Below are positions 9,044-16,984 of a stretch of DNA of 64,000 bases, in pieces. The translations under genes were made by a program, and so were the position numbers. The stretch spans positions 62,001-126,000 of the forward strand of contig JAJEHN010000012.1 of NCBI GenBank assembly GCA_022823665.1, read 5' to 3'. Source of the stretch: Thermoanaerobaculia bacterium (GTDB lineage Bacteria; Acidobacteriota; Thermoanaerobaculia; Multivoradales; Multivoraceae). Each line of letters begins with the position of its first letter. The first letter of the stretch is position 1. The notes under the pieces were generated by a model. It saw nothing but the letters and a program-made list of their open reading frames with translations, searched no databases and was not told the DNA's origin.

Positions 9044-10177
9044 GTGACCGCCGCCCGACCCCTCGACGGCACGCTGGTCGTTTCCATCGAGCAGGCGGTG
9101 GCCGCGCCTCTGGCCACCTGCCGGCTCGCCGACGCCGGCGCCCGGGTGATCAAGGTGGAGCGCGAGGGCGGCGACTTCGCCCGCGGCTACGACGGCACCA
9201 GCGGCGTCTCGGCCTACTTCGCCTGGCTGAACCGCGGCAAGGAGTCCATCGTGCTCGATATCAAGGACGCCCAGGATCGCACCCTCCTCGAACGAATGAT
9301 CGAGCGCGCGGACGTCTTCATCCAGAACCTCGCTCCAGGCGCCGCCGCGCGCGCCGGCTTCGGTTCGAAGGAACTCGCGAAGCGCCATCCACGGCTGATC
9401 ACCTGCGACATCTCGGGCTACGGCGAGGAGGGTCCGTACCGTGAGATGCGGGCCTACGACCTCCTGGTCCAGGCCGAGAGCGGTGTCGCGTCGATCACCG
9501 GTTCGCCGGCAGAGCCTGGGCGGGTCGGCGTGTCCATCTGCGACTTCGCCACCGGCATCTACGCCTACTCCGCCATCCTCGAAGCCCTGATCGAGCGCGA
9601 GAGCACCGGCACCGGCCGCAACGTCGAGGCCACCCTTTTCCACACGATGGCGGACTGGATGGCCGTGCCCCTGCTCCGCTTCGAGCAGCAGGGCCTCGAC
9701 TGGCCGCGCGTGGGCCTAGGCCATCCGACGATCGTTCCCTACGGCCTGTTCGAACTCGGTGACGGCGATGCCGTCCTGATCGGAGTCCAGAACGACCGCG
9801 AGTTCGTGCGGCTCTGCAACGAGGTGCTCGAACAACCGGAACTCGCCGAGGCCTTCCCGCGGAACGTGGACCGCGCCCATGCCCGCGACACCGTCGAAGG
9901 CGCGATCGCCGATGTCTTCCTGCGCCATGACCGGACGTCGATCCGGACGGTCCTCGATCGCGCCCGCATCGCCTACGGCTTCCTGAATGACGTCGCCGCC
10001 CTGTCGCGCCATCCACAACTCCGCCGGGCCCGGCAACCTCTCCCCGACGGCACCGAGATCGACATGGTCGCACCCGCCGCCGCGCCCCACGAACCGGGAA
10101 GACGCCTGCCGCCCGTACCCGAACTCGATGAGCACGGCGCAGCCATCCGTGCCGAGTTCCATCCGTGCGCCCGCTGA
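9044..10177 (+). CDS. Class III (CaiB/BaiF) CoA-transferase with substituted nucleophile
   Basis: 377 residues, typical single-subunit length. The N-terminus has the CoA-binding layout VVSIEQAVAAPLATCRLADAGARVIKVE, then WLNRGKESIVLDIKD. These enzymes move CoA between carboxylic acids through a glutamyl/aspartyl-CoA intermediate on a conserved Asp, usually in an 'LFDA/LMDA' motif. Here the equivalent stretch reads TLFHTMADWM, with H200 in place of the Asp. The downstream ADWM resembles mesaconyl-CoA transferase-like members. The enzyme may be inactive, use another residue, or work non-catalytically. GTG start, 4 nt after the Nudix gene. Confidence 0.85.
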   Translation: MTAARPLDGTLVVSIEQAVAAPLATCRLADAGARVIKVEREGGDFARGYDGTSGVSAYFAWLNRGKESIVLDIKDAQDRTLLERMIERADVFIQNLAPGAAARAGFGSKELAKRHPRLITCDISGYGEEGPYREMRAYDLLVQAESGVASITGSPAEPGRVGVSICDFATGIYAYSAILEALIERESTGTGRNVEATLFHTMADWMAVPLLRFEQQGLDWPRVGLGHPTIVPYGLFELGDGDAVLIGVQNDREFVRLCNEVLEQPELAEAFPRNVDRAHARDTVEGAIADVFLRHDRTSIRTVLDRARIAYGFLNDVAALSRHPQLRRARQPLPDGTEIDMVAPAAAPHEPGRRLPPVPELDEHGAAIRAEFHPCAR

Positions 10178-10242
10178 CGGGCACACGGACTGGTTCGCGT
10201 CTTGCTCGTCTCCTCGCAAAACGGGTGCCATCCGCGCGCCCG

Positions 10243-10271
10243 TTGACATCTGATGCGTGATGCGTGATGCT
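10243..10271 (+). promoter_or_regulatory. vapBC promoter with tandem TGATGCG heptamers
   Basis: A consensus -35 (TTGACA, 10243-10248) is followed after 17 nt by GATGCT (10266-10271), a weak -10. Between and into the -10 lie three tandem copies of TGATGC(G), 10251-10270. Transcription would start about 7 nt later, at the ATG at 10278, giving a leaderless mRNA. The heptamers are a natural candidate operator for VapBC autorepression, which is established for this family. The binding itself is inferred. Confidence 0.5.
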
Positions 10272-10277
10272 CTCGCC

Positions 10278-10508
10278 ATGCGCACCACACTGAACCTTGA
10301 CGAAGACGTTCTCCTGGCCGCCCGGGAACTCGCCGCGCTGCGGGGCGGCACCATGGGTCAGATCGTCTCGGAACTGGCCAGGAAGGGGCTCAAGCCAACG
10401 GCCAGACCCACCGCCACGAGAAACGGCGTTCCTCTTCTAGCGCCGCGTGACGACGCCCGGCCGGTCTCGCTAACCGCGGTCAACGCCCTTCGAGACGACG
10501 AACCTTGA
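10278..10508 (+). CDS. vapB: VapB-type antitoxin
   Basis: 76 residues. The start MRTTLNLDEDVLLAARELAA is the N-terminal strand plus helix of a ribbon-helix-helix DNA-binding antitoxin. The tail (about residues 40-76) is polar and would wrap the toxin. I chose 10278 rather than the upstream in-frame ATG at 10257 because the upstream codons are the TGATGCG repeats and the predicted transcript starts at 10278. The stop overlaps the toxin's TTG start, giving coupled translation. Confidence 0.8.
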   Translation: MRTTLNLDEDVLLAARELAALRGGTMGQIVSELARKGLKPTARPTATRNGVPLLAPRDDARPVSLTAVNALRDDEP

Positions 10509-10939
10509 CCGTGCTGCTCGATGTCAACGTGCTGATCGCCCTGTTCGACTCGGAGCACATCCACCACGAAACGGCACACGAGTGGTTCGGCCGCCCGTCG
10601 CGCGGTCGCTGGTCCACATGCCCGTTGACCGAGAACGGCTTCGTGCGGATCGTGGCGAACCCCGGTTATCCCGGTCGCCGGACCACTGTGGCCGATGCGG
10701 CAGAGCGCTTGCGGATCTTCTGCCGGACCGAGGATCACGTCTTCTGGCCCGACTCTCTCTCGCTTCTCGATCGCGAGCGCATAACCGCCGGTTCAATCCG
10801 GGGCTACCGACAGATCACCGACGTCTACCTTCTGGCCCTGGCCGTTCACAACAGCGGCGTACTCGCCACGTTCGACGATTCGATTCCGATCGCATCCGTT
10901 CCAGGCGCCGACGAGGGCAGCATCGTCCTGCTGAAGTAG
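10505..10939 (+). CDS. vapC: VapC-type PIN-domain toxin
   Basis: 144 residues. The PIN-domain acidic residues are present: the N-terminal Asp in LLDVNVLIALF, Glu in LTENGFVRI, and Asp in both ITDVYLLALA and ATFDDSIP. These coordinate Mg2+ for RNA cleavage. The TTG at 10505 overlaps the antitoxin stop; a GTG two codons on is the alternative start. Its stop lies 4 nt from the convergent ctaB stop, with no room for a terminator between them. Confidence 0.87.
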   Translation: MTVLLDVNVLIALFDSEHIHHETAHEWFGRPSRGRWSTCPLTENGFVRIVANPGYPGRRTTVADAAERLRIFCRTEDHVFWPDSLSLLDRERITAGSIRGYRQITDVYLLALAVHNSGVLATFDDSIPIASVPGADEGSIVLLK

Positions 10940-10943
10940 CCCG

Positions 10944-11831
10944 CTACAGGGTCGCGTGGCCGGCGACGAGGGCGATCCAGATCAGGGGCAGCACGACAAG
11001 GGAACCAAGGAAGAGGGCCCGGGCGCGGACGGGGTTGCGGTCGAGGGCGAAGCGGGCGGCGAGCAGGACGAAGACCGCGCTGAAGGCGGCCGCCGCGACC
11101 GCGAAGACCCAGGAAGTCAGCCCGACCGGCGCGGCGAGCAGGCTCAGGCCGGCAAGCGCGGCGGCCCAGAACACGGACTCCAGACCGGTCCGGCGGCCGT
11201 TCGGGTCGACGACGGCCAGGACCCTGAAGCCGGCGCGAGCGTAGTCGTCGCGGTGGAGCCAGGCCAGGGAGTGGAAGTGCGGAAGCTGCCAGGCGAAGAC
11301 GATGCCGAAGAGAAGCCAGGCCTCCAAGGTCAGGGCGCCGGTTGCCGCGGCCCAGCCGATCACCGGCGGCAGAGCGCCCGGCACCGCGCCGGCGAGAACG
11401 GCCCATGGAGTGCGCCGTTTGAGCGGCGTGTAGACCCAGGCGTAACTGACAAGAGTTGCGAGCGCGACGGCAGCCGCGAGCAGGTTCGCGCCCAGGGCGA
11501 GCACGATCAGGCCGGCGACACTCAGGACGGTGGCGAATAGCTGACCCGCAGCCGGCGAGATGCCCCCCAGGGGCAGCGGCCGGTACCGGGTGCGGGCCAT
11601 CAGCGCGTCCAGATCGCGCTCGGAGACCTGGTTGAACGCGGCGCCGCCCGCGGCGACGAGACCGGAACCGGCCAGGACGGAGAGGAGGACTCCCAGGTCG
11701 ACTGTGCCGGCCCCGAGGTAGTAGCCGATGCCGACCGTGGCGACGGCCAGGGCATTGAGCCGTGGCTTTGCCAGGGCCAGCCACAGGGAGGCGCGGCTGG
11801 GCCGCGCCGCTTCCGCCGCGAGGAGCGTCAC
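10944..11831 (-). CDS. ctaB: Protoheme IX farnesyltransferase (heme O synthase)
   Basis: 295 residues with about nine hydrophobic helices (UbiA superfamily). The prenyl-diphosphate motif NQVSERDLDALMARTRYRPLP is diagnostic for CtaB/CyoE. LPHFHSLAWLHRDDY is the second conserved loop. It adds a farnesyl group to heme B to make heme O. The GTG start at 11831 overlaps the ctaA stop (GTGA); longer in-frame readings upstream run antisense through ctaA and are rejected. The product feeds CtaA, encoded just upstream. Confidence 0.93.
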   Translation of the reverse strand: MTLLAAEAARPSRASLWLALAKPRLNALAVATVGIGYYLGAGTVDLGVLLSVLAGSGLVAAGGAAFNQVSERDLDALMARTRYRPLPLGGISPAAGQLFATVLSVAGLIVLALGANLLAAAVALATLVSYAWVYTPLKRRTPWAVLAGAVPGALPPVIGWAAATGALTLEAWLLFGIVFAWQLPHFHSLAWLHRDDYARAGFRVLAVVDPNGRRTGLESVFWAAALAGLSLLAAPVGLTSWVFAVAAAAFSAVFVLLAARFALDRNPVRARALFLGSLVVLPLIWIALVAGHATL

Positions 11832-12805
11832 GCGGGGGCCCGTCCGGGGGCGCCGCCGGTGTTCGGCGCGAAGCGGGCCGCCCGGATCGCGGAGGCGTCG
11901 CCGAACCAGGTGCGGTGCACCCGCAGCGCCAGGGCCACCGAGACGACCCACAGCAGGCCGCCGGTCGCCACGTGCGCCGTGTTGATGTGCGGCTGCAGGC
12001 CGCTCCAGACGGTCCAGGCGCCGAGGCCGATCTGAGCCAGCAGCACCGTGCCCAGGAGCAACGCCGGACGGGCGAGTTCCGGGCGGTGACGATGGACCCT
12101 GAGGATCCGCAGGATCAGGGCCACAGCCGCGATGGTCACGGCGACGGCGCCGAGGCGATGCGCGAAGTGGAGCGCAATACCCAGGCTCCATTCGGGCGGG
12201 AACAGCCGGCCGAAGGCCAGCGGAAAGTCCGGGATGGCGAGCCCGGCGTCGTTGTGGCGCATCGTCGCGCCGAGCAGGATCTGGACGTACACGAGAGCCG
12301 GAACCGACAGGGCGAGCCTTGCCAGCAGCGGGTCGTCCAGCGGCTCCGCGCGCCCGAAGCCAGTTCGCCAGCCGGGCGACGTGAAGATGCCCAGGCTCAC
12401 GACGAGTGCGAAGAAGAGCTGGGCCAGTCCGGCATGGCTGATCGAGATCGGTTTCGGCAGCAGGTAGATCACCGTGATCCCGCCGAGCAGTCCCTGGGCG
12501 ACGACCGCTCCCAGTGCGATCCAGGCCAGCCGGCGCACCCAGGCGCGGGCCTCGACCCGCCAGGCCCACACGGCAAGTCCGATCGTCATCAGGCCCACAA
12601 CGCTCGCGATCAGGCGGTGGCCATGCTCGTAGAAGATGCCGCCCACCATCTTCGAGAAGGGGAAGGCGAACATGAAGTAGCCGTACGTGTTCGGCCAGTC
12701 CGGAACCGCCAGCCCCGAGTCGGTGCTCGTGACCAGTCCGCCCGCCGCGATCAGCAGCAGGGACGCCGCGGCCAGCAGCCGGAGGTAGTAGTGCAGCCAG
12801 CGCAC
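11828..12805 (-). CDS. ctaA: Heme A synthase (CtaA/COX15)
   Basis: 325 residues, eight hydrophobic segments. It has the heme-ligand histidines in FYEHGHRLIAS, LHFAHRLGAV and NTAHVATGG, and the N-terminal GGLVTSTDSGLAVPDWPNTYG, which is characteristic of the proteobacterial/eukaryotic-type COX15 branch. It oxidises the heme O methyl to a formyl group, giving heme A for aa3-type oxidases. It is first in a two-gene operon with ctaB. No cytochrome oxidase subunits are within the window. Confidence 0.93.
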   Translation of the reverse strand: MRWLHYYLRLLAAASLLLIAAGGLVTSTDSGLAVPDWPNTYGYFMFAFPFSKMVGGIFYEHGHRLIASVVGLMTIGLAVWAWRVEARAWVRRLAWIALGAVVAQGLLGGITVIYLLPKPISISHAGLAQLFFALVVSLGIFTSPGWRTGFGRAEPLDDPLLARLALSVPALVYVQILLGATMRHNDAGLAIPDFPLAFGRLFPPEWSLGIALHFAHRLGAVAVTIAAVALILRILRVHRHRPELARPALLLGTVLLAQIGLGAWTVWSGLQPHINTAHVATGGLLWVVSVALALRVHRTWFGDASAIRAARFAPNTGGAPGRAPA

Positions 12806-12885
12806 GACCGGCGGACTCTATCCGCGCAGGCGGCCGCCTTCTACACCCGGAGGCCGTGTCGCGGCGGACCTGAGGGCGCGAAGCC

Positions 12886-12928
12886 ACTGGGTGCGCCGGC
12901 GCCCCCGCCGGCTGCCGCCGAAGGCGGC
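12886..12928. repeat. REP-like GC palindrome, copy 1
   Basis: A 43-nt sequence starting ACTGGGTGCGCCGGCGCC, followed by CGCCGGC and then CCGCC-GAA-GGCGG, a small hairpin. It matches the copy at 30964-31006 with one mismatch. It lies in the gap between ctaA and the divergent CoA-transferase. A separate palindrome (CGGCCGTCAGGCCGG, 12941-12955) follows. Confidence 0.75.
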
Positions 12929-12987
12929 AAGTGGAATGCCCGGCCGTCAGGCCGGATCCGCCTTGCCCGGTGGTACCCTGCGCCGCC

Positions 12988-14169
12988 ATGGGTCCCCTCG
13001 ACGGCTACAGGGTGATCGAACTGGCGACGATGGTCTCGGCGCCAATCGCCACCATGCTGCTGGCGGACCAGGGCGCCGAGGTGATCAAGATCGAGGCGCC
13101 ACCGGGCGGCGACATCATGCGCCGCTTGGGGCCCCAGCGGGGCGGCGTCACGGCCGGGTTCGCGACGATCAACCGGGGCAAGCGTTCCCTGGTGCTCGAC
13201 CTGAAGCACGAACGCGGCATCCGGATCCTGCTCGACCTGGCCGGTACCGCGGACGTCTTCGTTCAGAACTTTCGGCCTGGCGTGGTCGACAAGCTGGGCC
13301 TGGGTGCCGACCGCCTGCGCGAGCTGAACCCCCGTCTCGTCTACGTGTCGATCAGCGGGTTCGGGCAGGAAGGGCCCTACGCCCAGAAGCGTGTCTACGA
13401 TCCGATCATCCAGGCGCTGTCCGGTTTCGCCGACATCCAGGCCGATCGGGTCACGGGCGAGCCGAAGATGGTGCGGACGATCATCCCGGACAAGGTGACC
13501 GGGCTGACCGCTGCCCAGGCGATCACGGCCGCGCTGCTCGCACGCGAACGGACGGGGGATGGCCAGCACCTCGAGCTCGCCATGCTCGACGCGACGATCT
13601 CCTTCACCTGGCCCGAGGGCTTCGTGCGGCAGATCCTGGTCGGTGGAGAGGTGGCGCACGGCCGGCCCGGTTCGACCAGCGACCTGATCTACCGGACCGC
13701 CGACGGCTACATCACGGCGTCCACGATCTCGGACGCCGAGTGGGAGGGCATGGCGCGGGCCACCGGCCATCTTGAATGGCTGGAGGACGAGCGCTACAAC
13801 ACGGCCGCGGGCCGGATCTCGAACGCGGACTCGCGCCTGGGCATGGTCGGCGACGTCATGCGGCAGCGCACATCCGCGGAGTGGATCGCCGCCCTCGAGG
13901 CCGAGGACGTGCCCTGCGCGAAGATCCTGACGCGCAACGAAGTGCTGACCGACCCGCAGGTGGTAGGCAACGAGCTGTTGCGGGAGGTCGACCATCCGCA
14001 GGTCGGCCGGATGCGGGTGCCTCGTCCGGCGGCGAAGTTCTCGGGCACGCCGCCGGCGCCGGCCGCACCGTCTCCGGTACTCGGCGAGGGCGCCGACGAC
14101 CTGCTGGCGGGGTTGGGCATGACCGCCGCCGAGATCGACGAACTGCGACGGAACGGCGTCGTCGGTTAG
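12988..14169 (+). CDS. Class III (CaiB/BaiF) CoA-transferase
   Basis: 393 residues. The ATG at 12988 is chosen because MGPLDGYRVIELATMVSAP is the family's canonical N-terminus; codons upstream are REP-like DNA. It keeps the catalytic Asp (D201 in ELAMLDATISF), in contrast to its relative at 9044. The conserved VFVQNFRPGVVDKLGLG and YVSISGFGQEGPY motifs are present. Substrate unknown; neighbours do not indicate a pathway. It converges on the gene at 14213-16018 with a repeat copy between them. Confidence 0.92.
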   Translation: MGPLDGYRVIELATMVSAPIATMLLADQGAEVIKIEAPPGGDIMRRLGPQRGGVTAGFATINRGKRSLVLDLKHERGIRILLDLAGTADVFVQNFRPGVVDKLGLGADRLRELNPRLVYVSISGFGQEGPYAQKRVYDPIIQALSGFADIQADRVTGEPKMVRTIIPDKVTGLTAAQAITAALLARERTGDGQHLELAMLDATISFTWPEGFVRQILVGGEVAHGRPGSTSDLIYRTADGYITASTISDAEWEGMARATGHLEWLEDERYNTAAGRISNADSRLGMVGDVMRQRTSAEWIAALEAEDVPCAKILTRNEVLTDPQVVGNELLREVDHPQVGRMRVPRPAAKFSGTPPAPAAPSPVLGEGADDLLAGLGMTAAEIDELRRNGVVG

Positions 14170-14178
14170 GGACCGGAT

Positions 14179-14205
14179 GCCGGCGGGGGCGCCGGCGCAC
14201 CCGGT
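14179..14205. repeat. REP-like GC palindrome, partial inverted copy
   Basis: The reverse complement of the repeat core (GCCGGCGGGGGCGCCGGCGC then ACCC) lies in the 43-nt gap between two convergent genes. A GC-rich hairpin here could serve as a bidirectional terminator. Confidence 0.6.
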
Positions 14206-14212
14206 GTGCGGC

Positions 14213-16018
14213 TTACCGCTGCAGTTCGCGCAACACGAGGTCCACGGTCACGGTCTGCCGGGGACTCAGGACCGTCTCGAACGAATCACTCACTTCCCAA
14301 CTGTCGGGGGTCAGGCGCCGGGCCGAGATGCTGACCCAGCCGGGCGGAACGCCGCGAGCGGAGTAGGAACCGTCCTCGCCGGCGGTCGCCTGGTGAACGA
14401 GCTGACCGTCCGCGGATTCGAAGCGGACGATGGCGCGTTCCGCCGGTAGACCCGTGGACGCGCTCACGACGCGGCCCTGGACGACGGTGTCGGCGAGTTC
14501 CAGGATCAGAGGCTCGTCGGCTGGCAGGTCGACGTTGTGGAAGAACTGAATCGCTTCGTACTCCGGCGCGACCACGTCGACCCGCCAGCCTTCCCGTCCC
14601 GGCAGCGCGCCGCGAAACCAGCCCTCGTTGTCGCTCCGGAACGTCAGCTCCGGCGATGTCTGGCGACCGCCGAAGAACACGAGTCCGGGCACCGGCACGT
14701 CGTCCAGCATGAGACGTCCCACAACGGGCACGAGGTCGAGCTCGACCGTCGCGGTCAGATCGTTCACGATCTCGAGGTAGTCCAGTCCGCCGAACCGCCC
14801 ACCCGCCTCGTCCGTGATCTCCACGCCGAAGGCGCCGTTGCCCGGCACGTGGAACTGAACCCGGCCGTTTTCGACCACCGCCCTCTGCTGGGAGTACTCT
14901 CCGGGGCGGTACTGGCGCCAGAACCCGGCCCGGTCTTCCGGCTCGACCTGCTTCAGCCGCGCCACCCAATCGCTGTCGTAGGGCGGATCGGCAGGAAGCA
15001 CGTTGACCTCCAGCAAGTGACTTCGAGTGAGCGGGAGTCGCTTCCGGGGGAACGTCTCGGCGTTTCTCTGGAGCGTGTAGGGGCCCGCGCGCGCGGCCAC
15101 CCTGCCGTCGCAATCCACCTGAATCCAGTGGTGGCCGGGCCCGAGGCCCGGGGCCTGGAAGAAGCCGTCCCGGGCCACGTCCACCGTCGCCAGGACATCC
15201 TCCAGACCGGTCGTCCAGAATGCGGGATCCGCCTTCGCCACGTGGACGACGCAGCGCTCGATCAACTCCCTGAAGCCCGGCCCCGGCGCGACGAAACCGG
15301 CCAGGCTGGCCCCGGGGACGAGCCTCTGATCGCCCATGCGAAGCTGCCGCCGGCCGAACAACGGCGTCTCCCAGCGGTACTCCGGCGAGTGTCCGGGCAG
15401 CCAGAAGACGATGTGCGCCAGCGTGCCCGGCAGGTCGCAGGACCAGCGACCGTCGGCCGCCACCGGGCAGCGAACCCTCGCTCCCTTCAGGCTGAACCGC
15501 GGATCCATCCCTTCCGGATCAACATCGCCGAGGAGAATCGAGACTTCCGACACCGGCCGCCGGGGACCGACCACGCGCCCCGACACGGGGACCGCCGGAA
15601 AGACAGGCACCTCGAAAACCGGCACGACCGCGGGGGCCGGCTTCTCGCTGCCGTCGACCTCCGGCTGCGGCCCGCCCGGATCCTCCGGTTCCAGATCGGG
15701 GTCGATGTAGACCTCACGACCCCAGAATCCGCTGCCGGACGCAGGGCGGACGTTCCAGGGTCCGGGCTCGAACAGGAAGACCTGAAACGGCTGATCGCTG
15801 ACCACGGGAAATTCCTGCTCACGACCCTCCGCGTTCCTGGCCATGAGCGTCACCTCGGCCGAAACCGTGCGATAGGCGACCGCCTTCAGCACGACGTAGG
15901 CAACATCGTCCGCCCCGACCTGAGGGACGGCGGGCTCCTGAGCCGGGGAGACGGCGGCCCCCAGGACGAGGCTCAGGCCGACAACCGCGCCGATCGCGCC
16001 ACGCCGCCGCTCGCTCAT
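14213..16018 (-). CDS. Secreted carboxypeptidase-regulatory-like domain protein
   Basis: 601 residues with a signal peptide (cleavage near AVSPAQ, residue 26). No catalytic motif was found. The last 100 residues have the beta-sandwich pattern GRVVSASTGLPAERAIVRFES..G..HQATAGEDGSYSARGVPPG, typical of carboxypeptidase-regulatory-like domains. A similar VSGRVVGPRRPVSEVSI unit sits near residue 147. Such domains are usually structural or ligand-binding parts of exported proteins. It is 14 nt from map, which precedes it on the same strand, so they may share a transcript. Confidence 0.75.
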   Translation of the reverse strand: MSERRRGAIGAVVGLSLVLGAAVSPAQEPAVPQVGADDVAYVVLKAVAYRTVSAEVTLMARNAEGREQEFPVVSDQPFQVFLFEPGPWNVRPASGSGFWGREVYIDPDLEPEDPGGPQPEVDGSEKPAPAVVPVFEVPVFPAVPVSGRVVGPRRPVSEVSILLGDVDPEGMDPRFSLKGARVRCPVAADGRWSCDLPGTLAHIVFWLPGHSPEYRWETPLFGRRQLRMGDQRLVPGASLAGFVAPGPGFRELIERCVVHVAKADPAFWTTGLEDVLATVDVARDGFFQAPGLGPGHHWIQVDCDGRVAARAGPYTLQRNAETFPRKRLPLTRSHLLEVNVLPADPPYDSDWVARLKQVEPEDRAGFWRQYRPGEYSQQRAVVENGRVQFHVPGNGAFGVEITDEAGGRFGGLDYLEIVNDLTATVELDLVPVVGRLMLDDVPVPGLVFFGGRQTSPELTFRSDNEGWFRGALPGREGWRVDVVAPEYEAIQFFHNVDLPADEPLILELADTVVQGRVVSASTGLPAERAIVRFESADGQLVHQATAGEDGSYSARGVPPGWVSISARRLTPDSWEVSDSFETVLSPRQTVTVDLVLRELQR

Positions 16019-16032
16019 CCCTGGTCCACCCG

Positions 16033-16779
16033 CTACGGCAGCGTCATCACCAGGGGCTTCTTGCGGGTCACGACGATCGTGTGCTCGAACTGGACCGTGG
16101 TCGTTCCGCGCTTGTTGAGCAGCGTCCAGCCGTCCCTCGCGGTCTTCGCCTGCTCGCGGCCGTTGGTCAGAAACGGCTCGATCGTCAGCACCATGCCGTC
16201 ATGCAGGAAGCGGTCGTCGTTCGGGTCGTCGAAGCCCGGTACGAATTTCGGCTCCTCGTGCAGCGAGCGGCCGATGCCGTGCGAGCCCAGGTTGCGGATC
16301 AGGCCGAAGCCGGCCCTGGTCGCCGTCTCCTCGATGGCGCGGCCGATGTGGCGCAGGCGGCGACCGTGGCGGGCCTGCCGCATCGCCTCCCGCAGCGCCC
16401 GCCGGGTGGCCGAGATCATCCGCCGCCGCACTTCGTTGACTGGCGGCACCGGGTACGCCGCGCCCGTATCGCTGAAGTAGCCGTCGAGTTCGAGCGACAC
16501 GTCGACGTGCACCAGGTCGCCAGCCTCGATCCGCCGCTCGCCGGCGATGCCGTGCGCGACTTCCTCGTTGACGCTGATGCAGGTGGCCGCCGGAAAGTCG
16601 TAGCAGAACTCGGGCGCCGAGCGCGCGCCCCGGGCTTCCATGTACTCCCGGCCGATCAGGTCCAGCTCGGCGGTCGTCATGCCCGGCTCGAGCGCGTCGC
16701 CCATCCTGGCCAGACACCGGGCCGCTACCCGACCCGCGCGGCGCAGGCCCTCCAGATCCTCGTGGCCGTCAATCGTCAT
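16033..16779 (-). CDS. map: Methionine aminopeptidase, type I
   Basis: 248 residues, standard type I length without an N-terminal extension. It removes N-terminal methionine from nascent proteins. All metal ligands can be placed: D93 (HVDVS), D104 (FSDTG), H167 (SHGIG), E201 (TIEPF) and E232 (FEHTI). The substrate-binding H76 is in EEVAHGI. It is usually next to secY/rpl genes; this copy is not, so it may be a second paralog. Confidence 0.95.
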   Translation of the reverse strand: MTIDGHEDLEGLRRAGRVAARCLARMGDALEPGMTTAELDLIGREYMEARGARSAPEFCYDFPAATCISVNEEVAHGIAGERRIEAGDLVHVDVSLELDGYFSDTGAAYPVPPVNEVRRRMISATRRALREAMRQARHGRRLRHIGRAIEETATRAGFGLIRNLGSHGIGRSLHEEPKFVPGFDDPNDDRFLHDGMVLTIEPFLTNGREQAKTARDGWTLLNKRGTTTVQFEHTIVVTRKKPLVMTLP

Positions 16780-16984
16780 CGGGGTCAGGCTACCGCACCA
16801 ACTCGCAGCGCATCGGCGTGTAGAGTCTCCCGATGATCGTCGGCGCTCCCCTCGTTAACGCGAACCTCGAACTCCCTCGCCGCATCCTCGACCTGGCCTC
16901 CCCGCAGCGACCGCTTCGAGCCGTTCCACCCACGTCAGCACCCGACGTAGCGCCAGGCTGCCGGCATGAGAACCAAGAGCAATC

